Assembly (NCBI RefSeq): GCF_014843825.1
Contig: NZ_JHQR01000052.1
Span: 1-48,375, forward strand
DNA from: Mesorhizobium silamurunense
GTDB taxonomy: Bacteria; Pseudomonadota; Alphaproteobacteria; Rhizobiales; Rhizobiaceae
DNA length: 48,375 nt
Direction of reading: 5' to 3'
The translations under genes were made by a program, and so were the position numbers. The notes under the pieces are model-generated. The model was not told where the DNA came from. It made no database searches and was given only the letters and a program-made list of their open reading frames with translations. This document shows, in pieces, positions 35,858 through 46,536 of this stretch (position 1 is its first letter; every line of letters begins with the position of its first letter).

Positions 35858-36226
35858 TTACTTCTTCTTGCCGGCGATCGCCTTGGCCGGGCCCTTGCGG
35901 GTGCGCGCATTGGTATGCGTACGCTGGCCGCGGACCGGCAGCGAGCGGCGATGACGCAGGCCGCGATAGCAGCCGAGGTCCATGAGCCGCTTGATGTTCA
36001 TCGAGACTTCGCGACGCAGGTCGCCTTCGACCTGGTAGTCGCGGTCGATCGTCTCGCGGATCTGCAGCACTTCCGCGTCGGTCAGCTGGTTGACGCGGCG
36101 GTCGGCCGGGATGCCGACCTTGTCGACGATCTCCTGGGCAAACTTCTTGCCGATGCCGTGAATGTACTGAAGCGCAATGACGACGCGCTTGTTGGTCGGA
36201 ATGTTGACGCCGGCTATACGAGCCAT
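35858..36226 (-). CDS. rpsM: 30S ribosomal protein S13
   Basis: 122 residues, full length. [26 protein letters not shown] and the C-terminal [26 protein letters not shown] identify S13, a head protein that contacts the P-site tRNA and L5. It lies 207 bp downstream of adk; that gap holds a small hairpin (TGCCC/GGGCA near 36334) and no gene. Confidence 0.99.
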   Translation of the reverse strand: MARIAGVNIPTNKRVVIALQYIHGIGKKFAQEIVDKVGIPADRRVNQLTDAEVLQIRETIDRDYQVEGDLRREVSMNIKRLMDLGCYRGLRHRRSLPVRGQRTHTNARTRKGPAKAIAGKKK

Positions 36227-36433
36227 TTCTTCTCATCTCCATATGGGCCGGACGAGCCGGCGCGATCTAAGTTGCCCCGCGTCCGGTGGAGGCCGGCCCT
36301 TGCGGGAGTTTCCTGGTTCAAAACGACTGCCCTGCCCTTGCGGGCAAGCAAACTCTATGCCTGACAGGAAGACGGGCCGCCATACCCCAACGGCTCCTTC
36401 CAGTCAAGCGCAATCTCTACTTGTCGGAACGGC

Positions 36434-37024
36434 CTACTTCGCCGTCGCCGCCAGCACGCCCTCGATCTCCGCGGTCACGGCATCGATGCTGGCCATGCCG
36501 TCGACGGTCTTCAGCCTGCCTTTGGCATAGTAGTAACCGGTCAGCGGCGCCGTCTTCTTGTAGTATTCGCGCAGGCGCTCCTCGAACACAGCCGGGTTGT
36601 CGTCCTTGCGCACCGGCTGGCCGGCGGCCTTGGCATCCTCGGCCCGCTTGACGATCCGCCCGACCAGCGCTTTGTCGTCGACGACGAGCTCGATGACGCT
36701 GTCCAGCGCAATATTGCGCTCTGAAAGCATGGCTTCCACCGCGTCGGCCTGCACCAGCGTGCGCGGGTATCCGTCGAGGATGAAGCCTCTGGCGCAGTCG
36801 GGCTGGTCGATCCGCTCGGCGACGATCGCGTTGACGATCGCGTCAGACACCAGCTCGCCTGCATCCATCACCGCCTTGGCCCGCTTGCCGACCTCGGTGC
36901 CGGCCTGGACGGCGGCACGCAGCATGTCACCCGTCGAAAGCTGGGGTATGCCGTGTTTGTCTGCCAATCTCTGTGCTTGCGTCCCCTTGCCCGCTCCTGG
37001 CGGCCCAAGCAATATCAGCCTCAT
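36434..37024 (-). CDS. adk: adenylate kinase
   Basis: 196 residues, the short bacterial form without the zinc LID insert. P-loop GPPGAGKGT at 7-15, then [11 protein letters not shown] for AMP binding and [10 protein letters not shown]. It balances ATP, ADP and AMP. Its ATG overlaps the secY stop (ATGA), so translation is coupled. The place after secY is normal for this cluster. Confidence 0.97.
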   Translation of the reverse strand: MRLILLGPPGAGKGTQAQRLADKHGIPQLSTGDMLRAAVQAGTEVGKRAKAVMDAGELVSDAIVNAIVAERIDQPDCARGFILDGYPRTLVQADAVEAMLSERNIALDSVIELVVDDKALVGRIVKRAEDAKAAGQPVRKDDNPAVFEERLREYYKKTAPLTGYYYAKGRLKTVDGMASIDAVTAEIEGVLAATAK

Positions 37025-38362
37025 CTGCTCCTCTTACCCCCGCGCAACTTCGACTTCTTGATCAGGCCCTCATACTGGTGCGCGATCAGGTGACCCTGAA
37101 TCTGCGCCACCGTGTCGAGCGTGACACTGACCACGATCAGAAGCGATGTGCCACCGAGGTAGAAAGGTACGCCAGTCGCTGAAATCAGGAACTCAGGCAG
37201 CAGACACACCAGCACCAGGTAGATGGCGCCGATGACGGTGATACGCGTCAGAACATAGTCGATATATTCGGCGGTGCGCTCGCCCGGCCGATAGCCCGGG
37301 ATGAAGCCGGAATGCTTCTTGAGCTGGTCGGCCGTGTCCTTCGGGTTGAAGACGATCGCCGTGTAGAAGAAGGCGAAGAAGATGATCATCGCCGCGTAGA
37401 ACGCCATGTAGAGCGGCTGGCCATGGCCGAGGGAGGCCAGAACCGTGCTTGCCCAGGCCGGCAGGTTTGTCGTCTGCGAGAAGCCGGCGACCGTTGCCGG
37501 CAGCAACAGCAGCGAGGAGGCGAAGATCGGCGGGATGACGCCCGAGGTATTGAGCTTCAGCGGCAGATGCGAGGTATCGCCCTGGAACATGCGGTTGCCG
37601 ACCTGTCGCTTCGGATACTGGATCAGCAGGTCGCCGCTGGGCGCGCTCGAAGAAGACGATGACGCCGATGACGACGACGGCGAGCACGATGATCGCCAGA
37701 ATGAGGCTGGTGGACAGCGCACCGGTGCGGCCGAGTTCCAGCGTGCCGGAGATCGCCCGCGGCAGGCCGGCGACGATGCCGGAAAAGATGATCAGCGAAA
37801 TGCCGTTGCCGATGCCGCGCGCGGTGATCTGCTCGCCGAGCCACATCAGGAACATGGTGCCGCCGACGAGCGTGACGACGGTCGAGATCCGGAAGAACAT
37901 GCCGGGATCGTTGACGATGCCGTTGCCGCCTTCGAGGCCGATCGAAATGCCGTAGGCCTGCACCAGGGCGAGCAGCACGGTGCCGTAGCGCGTGTACTGG
38001 TTGATGATCTTGCGGCCCTGCTCGCCTTCCTTCTTCAGCGCTTCCAGCGACGGGATGACCGAGGTCATCAGTTGCATGATGATGGAGGCGGAGATGTAGG
38101 GCATGATGCCGAGCGCGAAGATCGCCATGCGCTGCACGGCGCCGCCGGCAAACATGTTGAACATGCCGAGCACGCCCTTGCTCTGCGAGGAGAAGGCCTG
38201 CGCGAAAGCGTCGGGATTGATGCCGGGAAGCGGGATATAGGTGCCGAGGCGGTAGACGAGCAGCGCGCCGATGGTGAACCAGATGCGCTTCTTCAGGTCC
38301 TCGGCCTTGGCGAAGGCCGCAAAATTCAGATTGGAGGCTAGTTGTTCAGCAGCCGAAGCCAT
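37021..38362 (-). CDS. secY: preprotein translocase subunit SecY, frame broken by one extra base
   Basis: SecY, ten membrane segments, the channel of the Sec translocon. The frame from ATG 38362 reads correctly to FFERAQRR; the next conserved stretch, [18 protein letters not shown], is in another frame down to the TGA at 37021. The minus strand reads CGG-CGA-CCT where CGG-CGC-CTG is expected, so one extra base (plus-strand T at 37631) is the simplest cause. With it removed the protein is 446 residues, the normal length. As secY is essential, a base-call error is much more likely than a real mutation. The overlap with adk is intact. Confidence 0.93.
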
Positions 38363-38457
38363 GCCTGATTCTCCGCTAGGTCACGCTCGATGCCCGCAGC
38401 TCAGGCGGCGCGTGTCACCGAAGCTCACGAGATAAGCTCCGGACCGTCAACATGCAA

Positions 38458-38479
38458 GCGGCCGCGTTGACGCGGCCGC
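38458..38479 (-). other. GC-rich hairpin in the rplO-secY spacer
   Basis: GCGGCCGCG / CGCGGCCGC, 9-bp perfect stem, loop TTGA on the plus strand, no T run. It lies in the 191-bp gap upstream of secY and could pause polymerase or set message stability there. Confidence 0.5.
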
Positions 38480-38553
38480 CCAATTGATCAGATCGAAACG
38501 CGGTTCGCCGGCAAAAACGAAACCATTCCCGCCGGCCGCGCTTCAAATCGCCG

Positions 38554-39027
38554 TTACTCGGCGGCGGCCGCTTCCGGCAGCTTCACCGAACCGCCGGCCT
38601 TCTCGATCTTCTCGATCGCCGCCTTGGAGGCGCCGGCGACGTCGAAGGAGAGCTTTGCCTTGAGCTCGCCGTCGGAGAGCACGCGCACGCCGTCCTTGGC
38701 GCGGCGGATGACGCCGGCAGCGATCAGGGTCTCGGCCGTCACGGTCGCCTTGGCGTCGAGCTTCTTGGCATCGATAGCAGCCTGGATGCGGGCGAGCGAC
38801 ACGACGGTGAAGCTCTTGCCGAACAGGTTGTTGAAGCCGCGCTTCGGCAGGCGCCGGTAGAGCGGCATCTGGCCGCCCTCGAAGCCGTTGATGGCGACGC
38901 CCGAGCGCGCCTTCTGGCCCTTGACGCCGCGACCGGCGGTCTTGCCAGAGCCGGAGCCGATGCCGCGGCCGAGGCGCTTCTTGGAATGCGTGGCGCCGTC
39001 CTTGTCACGCAGATCGTTGAGTTTCAT
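38554..39027 (-). CDS. rplO: 50S ribosomal protein L15
   Basis: 157 residues. [34 protein letters not shown] is the typical glycine-rich N-terminus, followed by [15 protein letters not shown]15 is a late assembly protein of the large subunit. It lies 22 bp after rpmD; the secY ATG is 191 bp further on. Confidence 0.99.
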   Translation of the reverse strand: MKLNDLRDKDGATHSKKRLGRGIGSGSGKTAGRGVKGQKARSGVAINGFEGGQMPLYRRLPKRGFNNLFGKSFTVVSLARIQAAIDAKKLDAKATVTAETLIAAGVIRRAKDGVRVLSDGELKAKLSFDVAGASKAAIEKIEKAGGSVKLPEAAAAE

Positions 39028-39049
39028 GTTTCTTCTCCTGCGCTTCCGT

Positions 39050-39247
39050 TCAGGCCTCGTCCACGACGCGGACGAGGTGCTGGACGGCGGCGATCATGCC
39101 GCGCACCGAAGGGGTATCTTCCAGCGTGCGCCGCTTGTGCATCTTGTTCAGGCCGAGGCCGACCAGCGTCGCGCGCTGCTCCTTCGGCCGGCGGATCGGC
39201 GAACCGATCTGCTCGACGGTGATGGTCTTGGTAGCTTTCTTGGCCAT
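39050..39247 (-). CDS. rpmD: 50S ribosomal protein L30
   Basis: 65 residues, full length for bacterial L30. The core is [21 protein letters not shown] followed by [19 protein letters not shown]. It lies 25 bp after rpsE, in the usual rpsE-rpmD-rplO order of the spc block. Confidence 0.98.
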   Translation of the reverse strand: MAKKATKTITVEQIGSPIRRPKEQRATLVGLGLNKMHKRRTLEDTPSVRGMIAAVQHLVRVVDEA

Positions 39248-39272
39248 GGTCGAAATCCCTGGTCAGCGTCGA

Positions 39273-39842
39273 CTATTCTTCAGTCGCGACGGCGGTGCCG
39301 CGGCGAGCCTGAAGGGTCGAGTACTTGATGCCGCGCGCGGCAGCCACATCCTTCGGATGCATCTGGCTCTTCAGCGCGTCGAAAGTGGCGCGAACCATGT
39401 TGTAGGGGTTCGACGAACCCATCGACTTGGCGACCACGTCATGCATGCCGAGCGTCTCGAAGACGGCGCGCATCGGGCCGCCGGCGATGATGCCGGTACC
39501 CTGCTTGGCGGCGCGCAGCAGAACGCGCCCGGCGCCCCAGCGGCCCTCGACGTCGTGATGCAGCGTGCGGCCCGAACGCAGCGGCACGAAGATCATGTCG
39601 CGCTTGGCGGACTCGGTCGCCTTGCGGATCGCCTCCGGCACTTCGCGCGCCTTGCCGTGGCCGAAGCCGACGCGGCCCTTCTGGTCGCCGACGACGACGA
39701 GCGCGGCAAAGCCGAAGCGACGGCCGCCCTTCACCACCTTGGCGACGCGGTTGATGTGGACGAGCTTGTCCACCATGCCGTCGTCGCGCTCTTCGCGATC
39801 ACGCTCGCGGCCACGGCCGCCTTCCCTACGTTCCTGTGCCAT
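39273..39842 (-). CDS. rpsE: 30S ribosomal protein S5
   Basis: 189 residues from ATG 39840-39842 (MAQERREGG); ten upstream in-frame codons have no ribosome site and are left out. The N-terminal extension is rich in Arg, Glu and Gly. The S5 domain ([27 protein letters not shown]) and the [16 protein letters not shown] stretch are clear. S5 acts in decoding fidelity and mRNA unwinding at the entry site. Confidence 0.98.
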   Translation of the reverse strand: MAQERREGGRGRERDREERDDGMVDKLVHINRVAKVVKGGRRFGFAALVVVGDQKGRVGFGHGKAREVPEAIRKATESAKRDMIFVPLRSGRTLHHDVEGRWGAGRVLLRAAKQGTGIIAGGPMRAVFETLGMHDVVAKSMGSSNPYNMVRATFDALKSQMHPKDVAAARGIKYSTLQARRGTAVATEE

Positions 39843-39918
39843 ATCCTGTTCCTTGTTCTTTTCCGGAAGCACGGTTGCTGAATGCCGGCGCCGCTTTTGG
39901 GTCGCCGGCGGTGAAAAA

Positions 39919-40281
39919 TCAGAAGCTCAACCCACCTTCGCGGGCGGCCTCGGCCAGCGCCTTGACGCGGCCATGATAGATGTAGGCACCACGGTCGAAG
40001 ACGACTTCCTTGACGCCAGCCTTCGTGGCACGCTCGGCGATGAGCTTGCCGACCGCGGCAGCAGCAGCGGTGTCGGCGCCGGTCTTGAGCGAGCCCTTGA
40101 GGTCCTTCTCCAAGGTCGAGGCAGCGGCCAGCGTGTGGCCATTCGCGTCGTCGATAACCTGGACGTAGATGTGCTTCGAGGTGCGGTGCACCGAGAGACG
40201 CGGACGCTCGCCGGCGACTTTCTTGAGCTGACGGCGCACGCGCTGCGCGCGGCGCTGAGTGATTTCTTTGGGGCTAGCCAT
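39919..40281 (-). CDS. rplR: 50S ribosomal protein L18
   Basis: 120 residues. [12 protein letters not shown] at the start and [20 protein letters not shown] identify L18, which binds 5S rRNA with L5. The C-terminus has [17 protein letters not shown], a standard ending. Spacers of 87 bp (to rplF) and 76 bp (to rpsE) are among the longer ones in the block. Confidence 0.99.
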   Translation of the reverse strand: MASPKEITQRRAQRVRRQLKKVAGERPRLSVHRTSKHIYVQVIDDANGHTLAAASTLEKDLKGSLKTGADTAAAAAVGKLIAERATKAGVKEVVFDRGAYIYHGRVKALAEAAREGGLSF

Positions 40282-40368
40282 GATGTCTGTTCCTTGCCTT
40301 CAGAAAACGGGGGCAACCGTGCGCGGTAGGCCAAGCCTCCCGCGGTCGCACCCCGCGGCGTTGCAGTC

Positions 40369-40902
40369 TTACTTCTTCTTGCCTTCCTTGCGCACGATCC
40401 GCTCGTCGGCATAACGAACGCCCTTGCCCTTGTAGGGCTCCGGACCGCGATATTCGCGGATCTCGGCGGCAACCTGGCCGACCTGCTGCTTGTCGATGCC
40501 GGAGACCGTGATTTCGGTCGGCTTCGGCACCGAGATCGTAATGCCCTGCGGCGTTTCATAGACCACGTCGTGGCTGAAGCCGAGCGCGAGCTGCAGGTTC
40601 TTGCCCTGCATGGCGGCACGATAGCCGACGCCGGTGATCTCGAGCTTCTTCTCGAAGCCGTCCTTGACACCCTGCAGTATGTTGACGATCTGCGTGCGCG
40701 ACATGCCCCACTTGGAACGGGCGGTTTTCGACTGGTCGCGCGGCTCGACAGCGATCTCGCTGCCCTCCATCTTGACCAGCACTTCGTCGTTCACCACGAA
40801 CTTCAGCTCGCCCTTGGGGCCCTTCGCCGTCACGGTCTGGCCGTTGACGGTCGCGGTCACGCCCTGCGGCAGCGAAACGGGTTTCTTTCCGATACGAGAC
40901 AT
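40369..40902 (-). CDS. rplF: 50S ribosomal protein L6
   Basis: 177 residues, full length. [15 protein letters not shown] begins the first L6 repeat and [22 protein letters not shown] and [14 protein letters not shown] sequences end the second. L6 lies at the base of the factor-binding stalk and contacts the sarcin-ricin loop. Confidence 0.99.
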   Translation of the reverse strand: MSRIGKKPVSLPQGVTATVNGQTVTAKGPKGELKFVVNDEVLVKMEGSEIAVEPRDQSKTARSKWGMSRTQIVNILQGVKDGFEKKLEITGVGYRAAMQGKNLQLALGFSHDVVYETPQGITISVPKPTEITVSGIDKQQVGQVAAEIREYRGPEPYKGKGVRYADERIVRKEGKKK

Positions 40903-40992
40903 TTTGTTGTCCTCGTCACTTCTTTCGTTTCAGGTTCCAGTTCCCGGGCGCGATCCCTAGAACCGAAGCCCATTCATCAATCTCGCGCCGGA

Positions 40993-41391
40993 TCAGAAGA
41001 TCTGGCAGAGGATCTCGCCGCCGACATTCTGCTCGCGCGCTTCGTGATCGGCCATGACGCCCTTCGGCGTCGAAAGGATGGCGATGCCGAGGCCGTTGGC
41101 GACGTGCGGGATCGACTTGGCCGAGACATAGACGCGGCGGCCAGGCTTCGAGACGCGCTCGATTTCGCGCACGACCGGAGCGCCGTCGAAATACTTCAGC
41201 TCGATCTCGATTTCCGACTTGCCGTTGTCGAAGTCGGTCTGGCTGTAGTCGCGGATATAGCCTTCCGACTTCAGCACTTCGAGGACGCGGGCACGCAGAC
41301 GCGAGGCCGGGGTCGAGACGCTCGACTTCTTGCGGCCGTAAGCGTTGCGGATGCGGGTCAGCATATCGCCGAGAGGATCGCTCAATGACAT
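40993..41391 (-). CDS. rpsH: 30S ribosomal protein S8
   Basis: 132 residues. [21 protein letters not shown] at the N-terminus and the C-terminal [26 protein letters not shown] identify S8. S8 binds the central domain of 16S rRNA early in assembly and, in E. coli, represses the spc operon; whether it does so here cannot be seen. It begins 12 bp after rpsN. Confidence 0.99.
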   Translation of the reverse strand: MSLSDPLGDMLTRIRNAYGRKKSSVSTPASRLRARVLEVLKSEGYIRDYSQTDFDNGKSEIEIELKYFDGAPVVREIERVSKPGRRVYVSAKSIPHVANGLGIAILSTPKGVMADHEAREQNVGGEILCQIF

Positions 41392-41403
41392 CTCAGGGTC
41401 TCC

Positions 41404-41709
41404 TTACCAGCTCGACTTGACCAGGCCCGGGATCTGGCCGTTGTTGCCCAGATCGCGAAGCGCGATACGCGAAAGCTTGAGCTTGCGATAGTAGGCGCGC
41501 GGGCGGCCGGTGACTTCGCAGCGGTTGCGGATACGAATCTTGGCCGAGTTGCGCGGCAGCGCCGACAGCTTCAACTGGGCGCGGAAACGCTCTTCCATCG
41601 GCTTGGACTGATCCATCACGATGTCCTTGAGCGCCTTGCGCTTGACGGCGTACTGGCCGGCAAGCTTGCGGCGCCGGTTGTTCTTCTCGACTGAGCTGGT
41701 CTTTGCCAT
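41404..41709 (-). CDS. rpsN: 30S ribosomal protein S14, long form
   Basis: 101 residues from ATG 41707-41709. This is the long form, without the CxxC...CxxC zinc site of the short form: one cysteine only, in [21 protein letters not shown]. It should not depend on zinc. It lies 26 bp after rplE. Confidence 0.99.
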   Translation of the reverse strand: MAKTSSVEKNNRRRKLAGQYAVKRKALKDIVMDQSKPMEERFRAQLKLSALPRNSAKIRIRNRCEVTGRPRAYYRKLKLSRIALRDLGNNGQIPGLVKSSW

Positions 41710-41735
41710 TTCAGATTTTTCCTTTTTCGCTGCCG

Positions 41736-42314
41736 TTACTGGCGGAAGGGGAAGTTGAAGGCCTTGAGCAGCGCCCTGGCCTCGTCGTCCGTCTTCGCCG
41801 TCGTACAAACGATGACGTCCATGCCCCAAACCTGATCAACCTTGTCGTAGTTGATCTCTGGGAACACGATGTGTTCCTTGATGCCCATGGCGTAATTGCC
41901 ACGGCCGTCAAAGCTCTTCGGGTTCAGTCCGCGGAAGTCGCGGACGCGCGGCAGCGCGATGTTCACGAGGCGGTCGAGGAACTCGTACATGCGTTCCTTG
42001 CGCAGCGTGACCTTGGCGCCGATCGGCATGTTCTCGCGCACCTTGAAGCCGGCGATCGAGTTGCGGGCGCGGGTGACGACGGCCTTCTGGCCGGCGATCA
42101 GCGCGAGATCCTCGGCCGCGATCGAGGGCTTCTTCGAATCGCCGGTCGCCTCGCCGACGCCCATGTTCAGCACGATCTTGTCGATCCGCGGAACCTGCAT
42201 GTCGTTGTCGTAGCCGAACTGCTCCTGCAGCGCCTTGCGGATGGTCTCGTTGTAGACCTTCTTGAGGCGCGGCTCGTTCTTGGCAGCCGCCTGCTTGGTT
42301 TCAGCCTTAGCCAT
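41736..42314 (-). CDS. rplE: 50S ribosomal protein L5
   Basis: 192 residues. [16 protein letters not shown] and [30 protein letters not shown] are L5 signatures. L5 binds 5S rRNA and touches the P-site tRNA. Its ATG lies inside the end of rplX (8-bp overlap), so the two are translationally coupled. The N-terminus has an alanine- and lysine-rich extension of about ten residues. Confidence 0.99.
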   Translation of the reverse strand: MAKAETKQAAAKNEPRLKKVYNETIRKALQEQFGYDNDMQVPRIDKIVLNMGVGEATGDSKKPSIAAEDLALIAGQKAVVTRARNSIAGFKVRENMPIGAKVTLRKERMYEFLDRLVNIALPRVRDFRGLNPKSFDGRGNYAMGIKEHIVFPEINYDKVDQVWGMDVIVCTTAKTDDEARALLKAFNFPFRQ

Positions 42315-42621
42315 TGATGACTTCTCCCGAACGCTTGGCGACGCGCACCTTCTTGCCGTCCTTCTGGATGGTGAAGCCGACGCGGGTCGGCTTGCCGTCC
42401 TTGGGGTCGGCCAGCGCGATGTTCGACAGGTGGATCGGCGCTTCCTTGGTGATGATCCCGCCCTCTTGGGACTGGGTCTGCTTCTGGTGACGGCGAATGA
42501 GGTTCACGCCGCGCACGAGCGCGGTGTCTTCCTTCGGCTGCACCGACAGGACTTCGCCCGAACGGCCCTTGTCCTTGCCGGCAAGCACGACGACCTTGTC
42601 GCCTTTTCTGATCTTCTGCAT
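42307..42621 (-). CDS. rplX: 50S ribosomal protein L24
   Basis: 104 residues with the KOW motif at the start ([22 protein letters not shown]). L24 starts large-subunit assembly near the 5' end of 23S rRNA. It ends in the first codons of rplE, an 8-bp overlap, and begins 12 bp after rplN. Confidence 0.99.
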   Translation of the reverse strand: MQKIRKGDKVVVLAGKDKGRSGEVLSVQPKEDTALVRGVNLIRRHQKQTQSQEGGIITKEAPIHLSNIALADPKDGKPTRVGFTIQKDGKKVRVAKRSGEVING

Positions 42622-42633
42622 TGGTCCGGCTCC

Positions 42634-43002
42634 TTACAGCACTTCAGGCGCGAGCGAGATGATCTTCATGTGGTTCTTGGCGCGAAGCTCGCGCGGAACC
42701 GGCCCGAAGATACGCGTGCCGATCGGCTCTTTCTTGTTGTCGACGAGAACGGCCGCGTTCTTGTCGAAACGGATCACGCTGCCGTCCGGACGGCGGATGT
42801 CCTTGGCCGTGCGAACCACGACCGCCTTCATCACGTCGCCCTTCTTAACGCGGCCGCGCGGGATGGCTTCCTTGATCGACACCACGATGATGTCGCCGAC
42901 GGAGGCATACTTCCGCTTCGAACCGCCCAGCACCTTGATGCACATGACACGACGAGCGCCGGAATTGTCCGCGACGTCGAGGTTTGTTTGCATCTGAATC
43001 AT
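42634..43002 (-). CDS. rplN: 50S ribosomal protein L14
   Basis: 122 residues, invariant length. [33 protein letters not shown] at the start and [10 protein letters not shown] near the end. L14 forms an intersubunit bridge. The 72-bp gap from rpsQ has a short hairpin (GGGCT/AGCCC near 43028). Confidence 0.99.
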   Translation of the reverse strand: MIQMQTNLDVADNSGARRVMCIKVLGGSKRKYASVGDIIVVSIKEAIPRGRVKKGDVMKAVVVRTAKDIRRPDGSVIRFDKNAAVLVDNKKEPIGTRIFGPVPRELRAKNHMKIISLAPEVL

Positions 43003-43074
43003 GACTGGCCGCCTTCTTCTTTTCTAACGGGACGGGCTCGAAGCCCCTCCCCGGTCTGTCCAAAATTCGTTTGT

Positions 43075-43314
43075 TTACGCCTGGTCCGAAGTGACGACGA
43101 TCCAGCGCTTGTCCTTGGAAATCGGCTTCGATTCCTGGATGAACACCTGGTCGCCGACCTTGTGGGCGTTGTTCTCGTCGTGCGCCTTGTACTTCTTGGT
43201 CATGCGCACGGTCTTCTTCATCACGGGATGCGTGAAGCGCCGTTCGACCTTGACGACGACCGTCTTCTCGTTCTTGTCGCTGACGACGGTGCCCTGCAGA
43301 ATGCGCTTTGGCAT
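43075..43314 (-). CDS. rpsQ: 30S ribosomal protein S17
   Basis: 79 residues. [25 protein letters not shown] and a middle [10 protein letters not shown] are the S17 signatures. It is a primary 16S binder in the body of the small subunit. It starts 4 bp after rpmC. Confidence 0.99.
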   Translation of the reverse strand: MPKRILQGTVVSDKNEKTVVVKVERRFTHPVMKKTVRMTKKYKAHDENNAHKVGDQVFIQESKPISKDKRWIVVTSDQA

Positions 43315-43318
43315 GGTC

Positions 43319-43519
43319 TTAACCCTTCTTGGCCGCGGCTTTTTCCGCGGCGATGGTCTTGATGCGCGCGATGTCCCTGCGGACCTGCTTCACGCGCGCG
43401 GTCTTCTCGAGCTGGCCGGTGGCCTTCTGGAAGCGCAGGTTGAACTGCTCCTTCTTCAGGCTGGCCAGGTCGTCAGTCAGCTGATCCTGGGTCTTGGTCC
43501 GGATGTCTTCGGCTTTCAT
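43319..43519 (-). CDS. rpmC: 50S ribosomal protein L29
   Basis: 66 residues, mostly two helices. [38 protein letters not shown] is the family form. L29 lies at the exit tunnel with L23. It is packed tightly, 14 bp after rplP and 4 bp before rpsQ. Confidence 0.98.
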   Translation of the reverse strand: MKAEDIRTKTQDQLTDDLASLKKEQFNLRFQKATGQLEKTARVKQVRRDIARIKTIAAEKAAAKKG

Positions 43520-43533
43520 GGTTCAGCCCGTCC

Positions 43534-43947
43534 TTATTCTGCGATGCGCTGTACGAAGCGCGTCTTGACCGAGAGCTTGGCGGCACCGAGGCGCAGCGCC
43601 TCACGCGCGGTCTCCTCGCTGACGCCGTCGATCTCGAACATGATGCGGCCAGGCTTGACACGCGCCGCCCAGTAGTCGACGGCGCCCTTGCCCTTACCCA
43701 TGCGCACTTCGGTCGGCTTCGAGGTGACCGGCAGATCCGGGAACACCCGGATCCAGACGCGGCCGGCGCGCTTCATCTCGCGGGTGATCGCGCGGCGGGC
43801 CGCCTCGATCTCGCGCGCGGTGACGCGGTTCGGCTCAAGCGCCTTCAGCCCGAAACCGCCGAAATCCAAGTTGGTGCCGCCCTTGGCGGTACCGTGGATA
43901 CGGCCCTTGAACTGCTTGCGGAACTTTGTGCGCTTTGGCTGCAGCAT
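43534..43947 (-). CDS. rplP: 50S ribosomal protein L16
   Basis: 137 residues. [16 protein letters not shown] begins the protein and [23 protein letters not shown] is the conserved end of the core. L16 sits near the A site and peptidyl-transferase centre. It begins 27 bp after rpsC. Confidence 0.99.
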   Translation of the reverse strand: MLQPKRTKFRKQFKGRIHGTAKGGTNLDFGGFGLKALEPNRVTAREIEAARRAITREMKRAGRVWIRVFPDLPVTSKPTEVRMGKGKGAVDYWAARVKPGRIMFEIDGVSEETAREALRLGAAKLSVKTRFVQRIAE

Positions 43948-43974
43948 CGTTCTAACTCCAAATTCTCAAATGTC

Positions 43975-44700
43975 TCAGGCGTTCTCGCGACGACGACCGC
44001 GCTCGCGCTCGCCGCCGGCCGCACCGCCGTGATCGCCTTCGGTGGCGCGACGCTCGGAGGCCATCGGGTCGTGCTCGAGGATCTCGCCCTTGAACACCCA
44101 CACCTTGACGCCGCAGATGCCGTAGGCCGTGTTCGCCTCGGCTGTGCCGTAATCGACATCGGCGCGCAGCGTGTGCAGCGGCACCCGGCCTTCGCGGTAC
44201 CACTCCATGCGCGCGATTTCGGCGCCGCCGAGACGGCCGGAGCAGTTGATGCGGATGCCCTCGGCGCCGAGACGCATCGCCGACTGAACGGCACGCTTCA
44301 TGGCGCGGCGGAACGCGATGCGGCGCTCGAGCTGCTGGGCGATCGACTGGGCGATCAGCGTGGCGTCGATTTCCGGCTTGCGCACCTCGACGATGTTGAG
44401 GTGCGTCTCGGACTTCGTCATCTCCATCAGCTTCTTGCGGAGCTTCTCGATGTCGGCGCCCTTCTTGCCAATGATCAGGCCCGGACGTGCCGCGTGAATG
44501 GTGACGCGGCACTTCTTGTGCGGGCGTTCGATCACGACCTTGGAGATCGCGGCTTGCTTGAGTTCCTTCTCAACATACTTGCGGATCTTGATGTCCTCGT
44601 GCAGCAGCTGGCCGTACTCGCCGGTGTTCGCGAACCAGCGCGAATCCCAGGTACGGTTGATGCCGAGACGCAGCCCGATCGGATTGACTTTCTGGCCCAT
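43975..44700 (-). CDS. rpsC: 30S ribosomal protein S3
   Basis: 241 residues. [24 protein letters not shown] starts it; the KH domain has [16 protein letters not shown]. The tail after about 215 is Arg/Glu-rich with many glycines, a common alphaproteobacterial extension. S3 lies at the mRNA entry site. Its ATG shares one base with the rplV stop (TAATG). Confidence 0.99.
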   Translation of the reverse strand: MGQKVNPIGLRLGINRTWDSRWFANTGEYGQLLHEDIKIRKYVEKELKQAAISKVVIERPHKKCRVTIHAARPGLIIGKKGADIEKLRKKLMEMTKSETHLNIVEVRKPEIDATLIAQSIAQQLERRIAFRRAMKRAVQSAMRLGAEGIRINCSGRLGGAEIARMEWYREGRVPLHTLRADVDYGTAEANTAYGICGVKVWVFKGEILEHDPMASERRATEGDHGGAAGGERERGRRRENA

Positions 44701-45089
44701 TATGCGGCCTCCCCTTTTTCCTCGACTTCACGAACGACGATCGTGAGGTGCGAGAACGGCTTCTCGATACGGCTGGCGCGACCGCGGCCACGAGCATGGA
44801 ACCGCTTCATGACGATCGACTTGCCGACATAGGCTTCCGCCACGATCAGCGCGTCGACGTCGAGGTCGTGGTTGTTTTCCGCGTTGGCGATCGCCGACTC
44901 CAGCGTCTTCTTGACCGTGCCGGAAATCCGCTTGGCCGAGAATTCGAGATCGGAAAGCGCTGTCGCGACCTTCTTGCCGCGGATCAGCGCGGCAACCAGG
45001 TTCAGCTTCTGCGGGCTGATACGGATCGTGCGCAGAACGGCGCGCGCTTCGTTGTCAGCAAGCCTGCGCGGAGCTTTGGCCTTGCCCAT
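44700..45089 (-). CDS. rplV: 50S ribosomal protein L22
   Basis: 129 residues. [17 protein letters not shown] and the loop [24 protein letters not shown] end (here [20 protein letters not shown]) mark L22, whose loop lines the exit tunnel and is a site of macrolide resistance. It starts 2 bp after rpsS and its stop overlaps rpsC. Confidence 0.99.
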   Translation of the reverse strand: MGKAKAPRRLADNEARAVLRTIRISPQKLNLVAALIRGKKVATALSDLEFSAKRISGTVKKTLESAIANAENNHDLDVDALIVAEAYVGKSIVMKRFHARGRGRASRIEKPFSHLTIVVREVEEKGEAA

Positions 45090-45091
45090 GA

Positions 45092-45370
45092 TTATTTCCT
45101 CTTCGCCTTCTTATCCGCGCCATGACCGTAATAGGTCCGGGTCGGAGCGAATTCACCGAACTTGTGACCGACCATGTCCTCGTTCACCGAGACCGGGACG
45201 TGCTTCTGGCCGTTGTAGACACCGAAGGTGAAGCCGACGAACTGCGGCAGGATGGTGGAGCGACGGCTCCACATCTTGATCACCTCATTGCGACCGCCTT
45301 CACGAACCTTGTCCACCTTCTTGAGAAGGTAGCCGTCGATGAAGGGGCCTTTCCAAATCGAACGAGTCAC
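45092..45370 (-). CDS. rpsS: 30S ribosomal protein S19
   Basis: 92 residues. [19 protein letters not shown] and [21 protein letters not shown] are the S19 signatures. S19 lies in the head and forms a bridge with L5. It begins 16 bp after rplB. Confidence 0.99.
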   Translation of the reverse strand: MTRSIWKGPFIDGYLLKKVDKVREGGRNEVIKMWSRRSTILPQFVGFTFGVYNGQKHVPVSVNEDMVGHKFGEFAPTRTYYGHGADKKAKRK

Positions 45371-45386
45371 TTGGCGTTACCTCTTC

Positions 45387-46220
45387 TTAGCTCTTGCGCT
45401 GATGGCGCGAGCGCACGATGAACTTGTCGGTCGCCTTGTTGGACCGCGTCTTCTTGCCCTTGGTCGGCTTGCCCCAGGGCGAAACCGGATGACGGCCACC
45501 CGAGGTGCGGCCTTCGCCGCCGCCGTGCGGATGATCGACCGGGTTCATGGCCACGCCGCGATTGTGCGGGCGCTTGCCGCGCCACACGGTGCGACCGGCC
45601 TTGCCGTCATTGATGTTGCCGTGGTCGGGATTCGACACGGCGCCGACGGTGGCCATGCAGGAGCCGTGCACGACGCGCTGCTCGCCCGAGTTGAGGCGCA
45701 GGATCGCCATGCCCTGGTCGCGGCCGACGAGCTGGGCGTAACCGCCCGCCGAACGGGCGACCTGGCCGCCCTTGCCCGGCTTCAGCTCGATGTTGTGGAC
45801 GATCGTGCCGACCGGCATCGAGGCCAGCGGCATCGCGTTGCCCGGCTTCACGTCGACCGCTTCGCCGGCCACGATCTTGTCGCCGGCAGCCAGGCGCTGC
45901 GGCGCCAGGATGTAGGACAGCTCGCCGTCGTCATACTTGATCAGCGCGATGAAGGCGGTGCGGTTCGGATCGTATTCGATACGCTCCACCGTGCCGACGA
46001 CGTCGTACTTCTTACGCTTGAAGTCGATGATGCGGTACGAACGCTTGTGACCGCCGCCGATGAAGCGGGCCGTGATGCGGCCGTAGTTGTTGCGGCCGCC
46101 CGACTTGGTCAGGCCTTCGGTCAGGCCCTTGACGGGCTTGCCCTTGTAGAGGCCCGAGCGGTCGACGATGACCAGCTGGCGGGTGCTCGGCGTTACCGGG
46201 TTGAATTTCTTGAGTGCCAT
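45387..46220 (-). CDS. rplB: 50S ribosomal protein L2
   Basis: 277 residues. The C-terminal [34 protein letters not shown] holds the histidine needed for peptidyl transfer, and [19 protein letters not shown] lies near the N-terminus. It binds 23S rRNA and helps join the subunits. It begins 22 bp after rplW. Confidence 0.99.
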   Translation of the reverse strand: MALKKFNPVTPSTRQLVIVDRSGLYKGKPVKGLTEGLTKSGGRNNYGRITARFIGGGHKRSYRIIDFKRKKYDVVGTVERIEYDPNRTAFIALIKYDDGELSYILAPQRLAAGDKIVAGEAVDVKPGNAMPLASMPVGTIVHNIELKPGKGGQVARSAGGYAQLVGRDQGMAILRLNSGEQRVVHGSCMATVGAVSNPDHGNINDGKAGRTVWRGKRPHNRGVAMNPVDHPHGGGEGRTSGGRHPVSPWGKPTKGKKTRSNKATDKFIVRSRHQRKS

Positions 46221-46242
46221 TGTCCTGTCCTCGCGGCCTTGC

Positions 46243-46536
46243 TCAGAGACCCGTCGCGACGTCGATCGACTGGCCCTCGGCCAGCGTCACAACCGCCTTC
46301 TTGACGTCGCCCTGGCGGCCAACCGTGCCGCGGAAGCGCTTGATCTTGCCCTTGCGGACGAGCGTGTTCACGGCCATCACCTTGACGCCGAAGAGCGCTT
46401 CGACGGCGGCCTTGATTTCCGGCTTCGACGCCTTCTTGGCGACGTTGAAGACGACCTGGTTCTGCTCGGAAGCCATGGTCGACTTTTCAGTGATCGCCGG
46501 CGAGACGATCACGTCGTAGTGACGAAGGTCGGTCAT
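46243..46536 (-). CDS. rplW: 50S ribosomal protein L23
   Basis: 97 residues. The start ([19 protein letters not shown]) and [19 protein letters not shown] are typical. L23 lies at the exit tunnel and is the docking site for trigger factor and SRP. Its ATG overlaps the rplD stop (ATGA). Confidence 0.99.
   Translation of the reverse strand: MTDLRHYDVIVSPAITEKSTMASEQNQVVFNVAKKASKPEIKAAVEALFGVKVMAVNTLVRKGKIKRFRGTVGRQGDVKKAVVTLAEGQSIDVATGL

Noticed and set aside
37193..38362. SecY as a shortened 389-residue protein
   Set aside because: After FFERAQRR this frame loses all SecY resemblance, while the other frame continues it exactly; the full gene spans 37021-38362 with one extra base.
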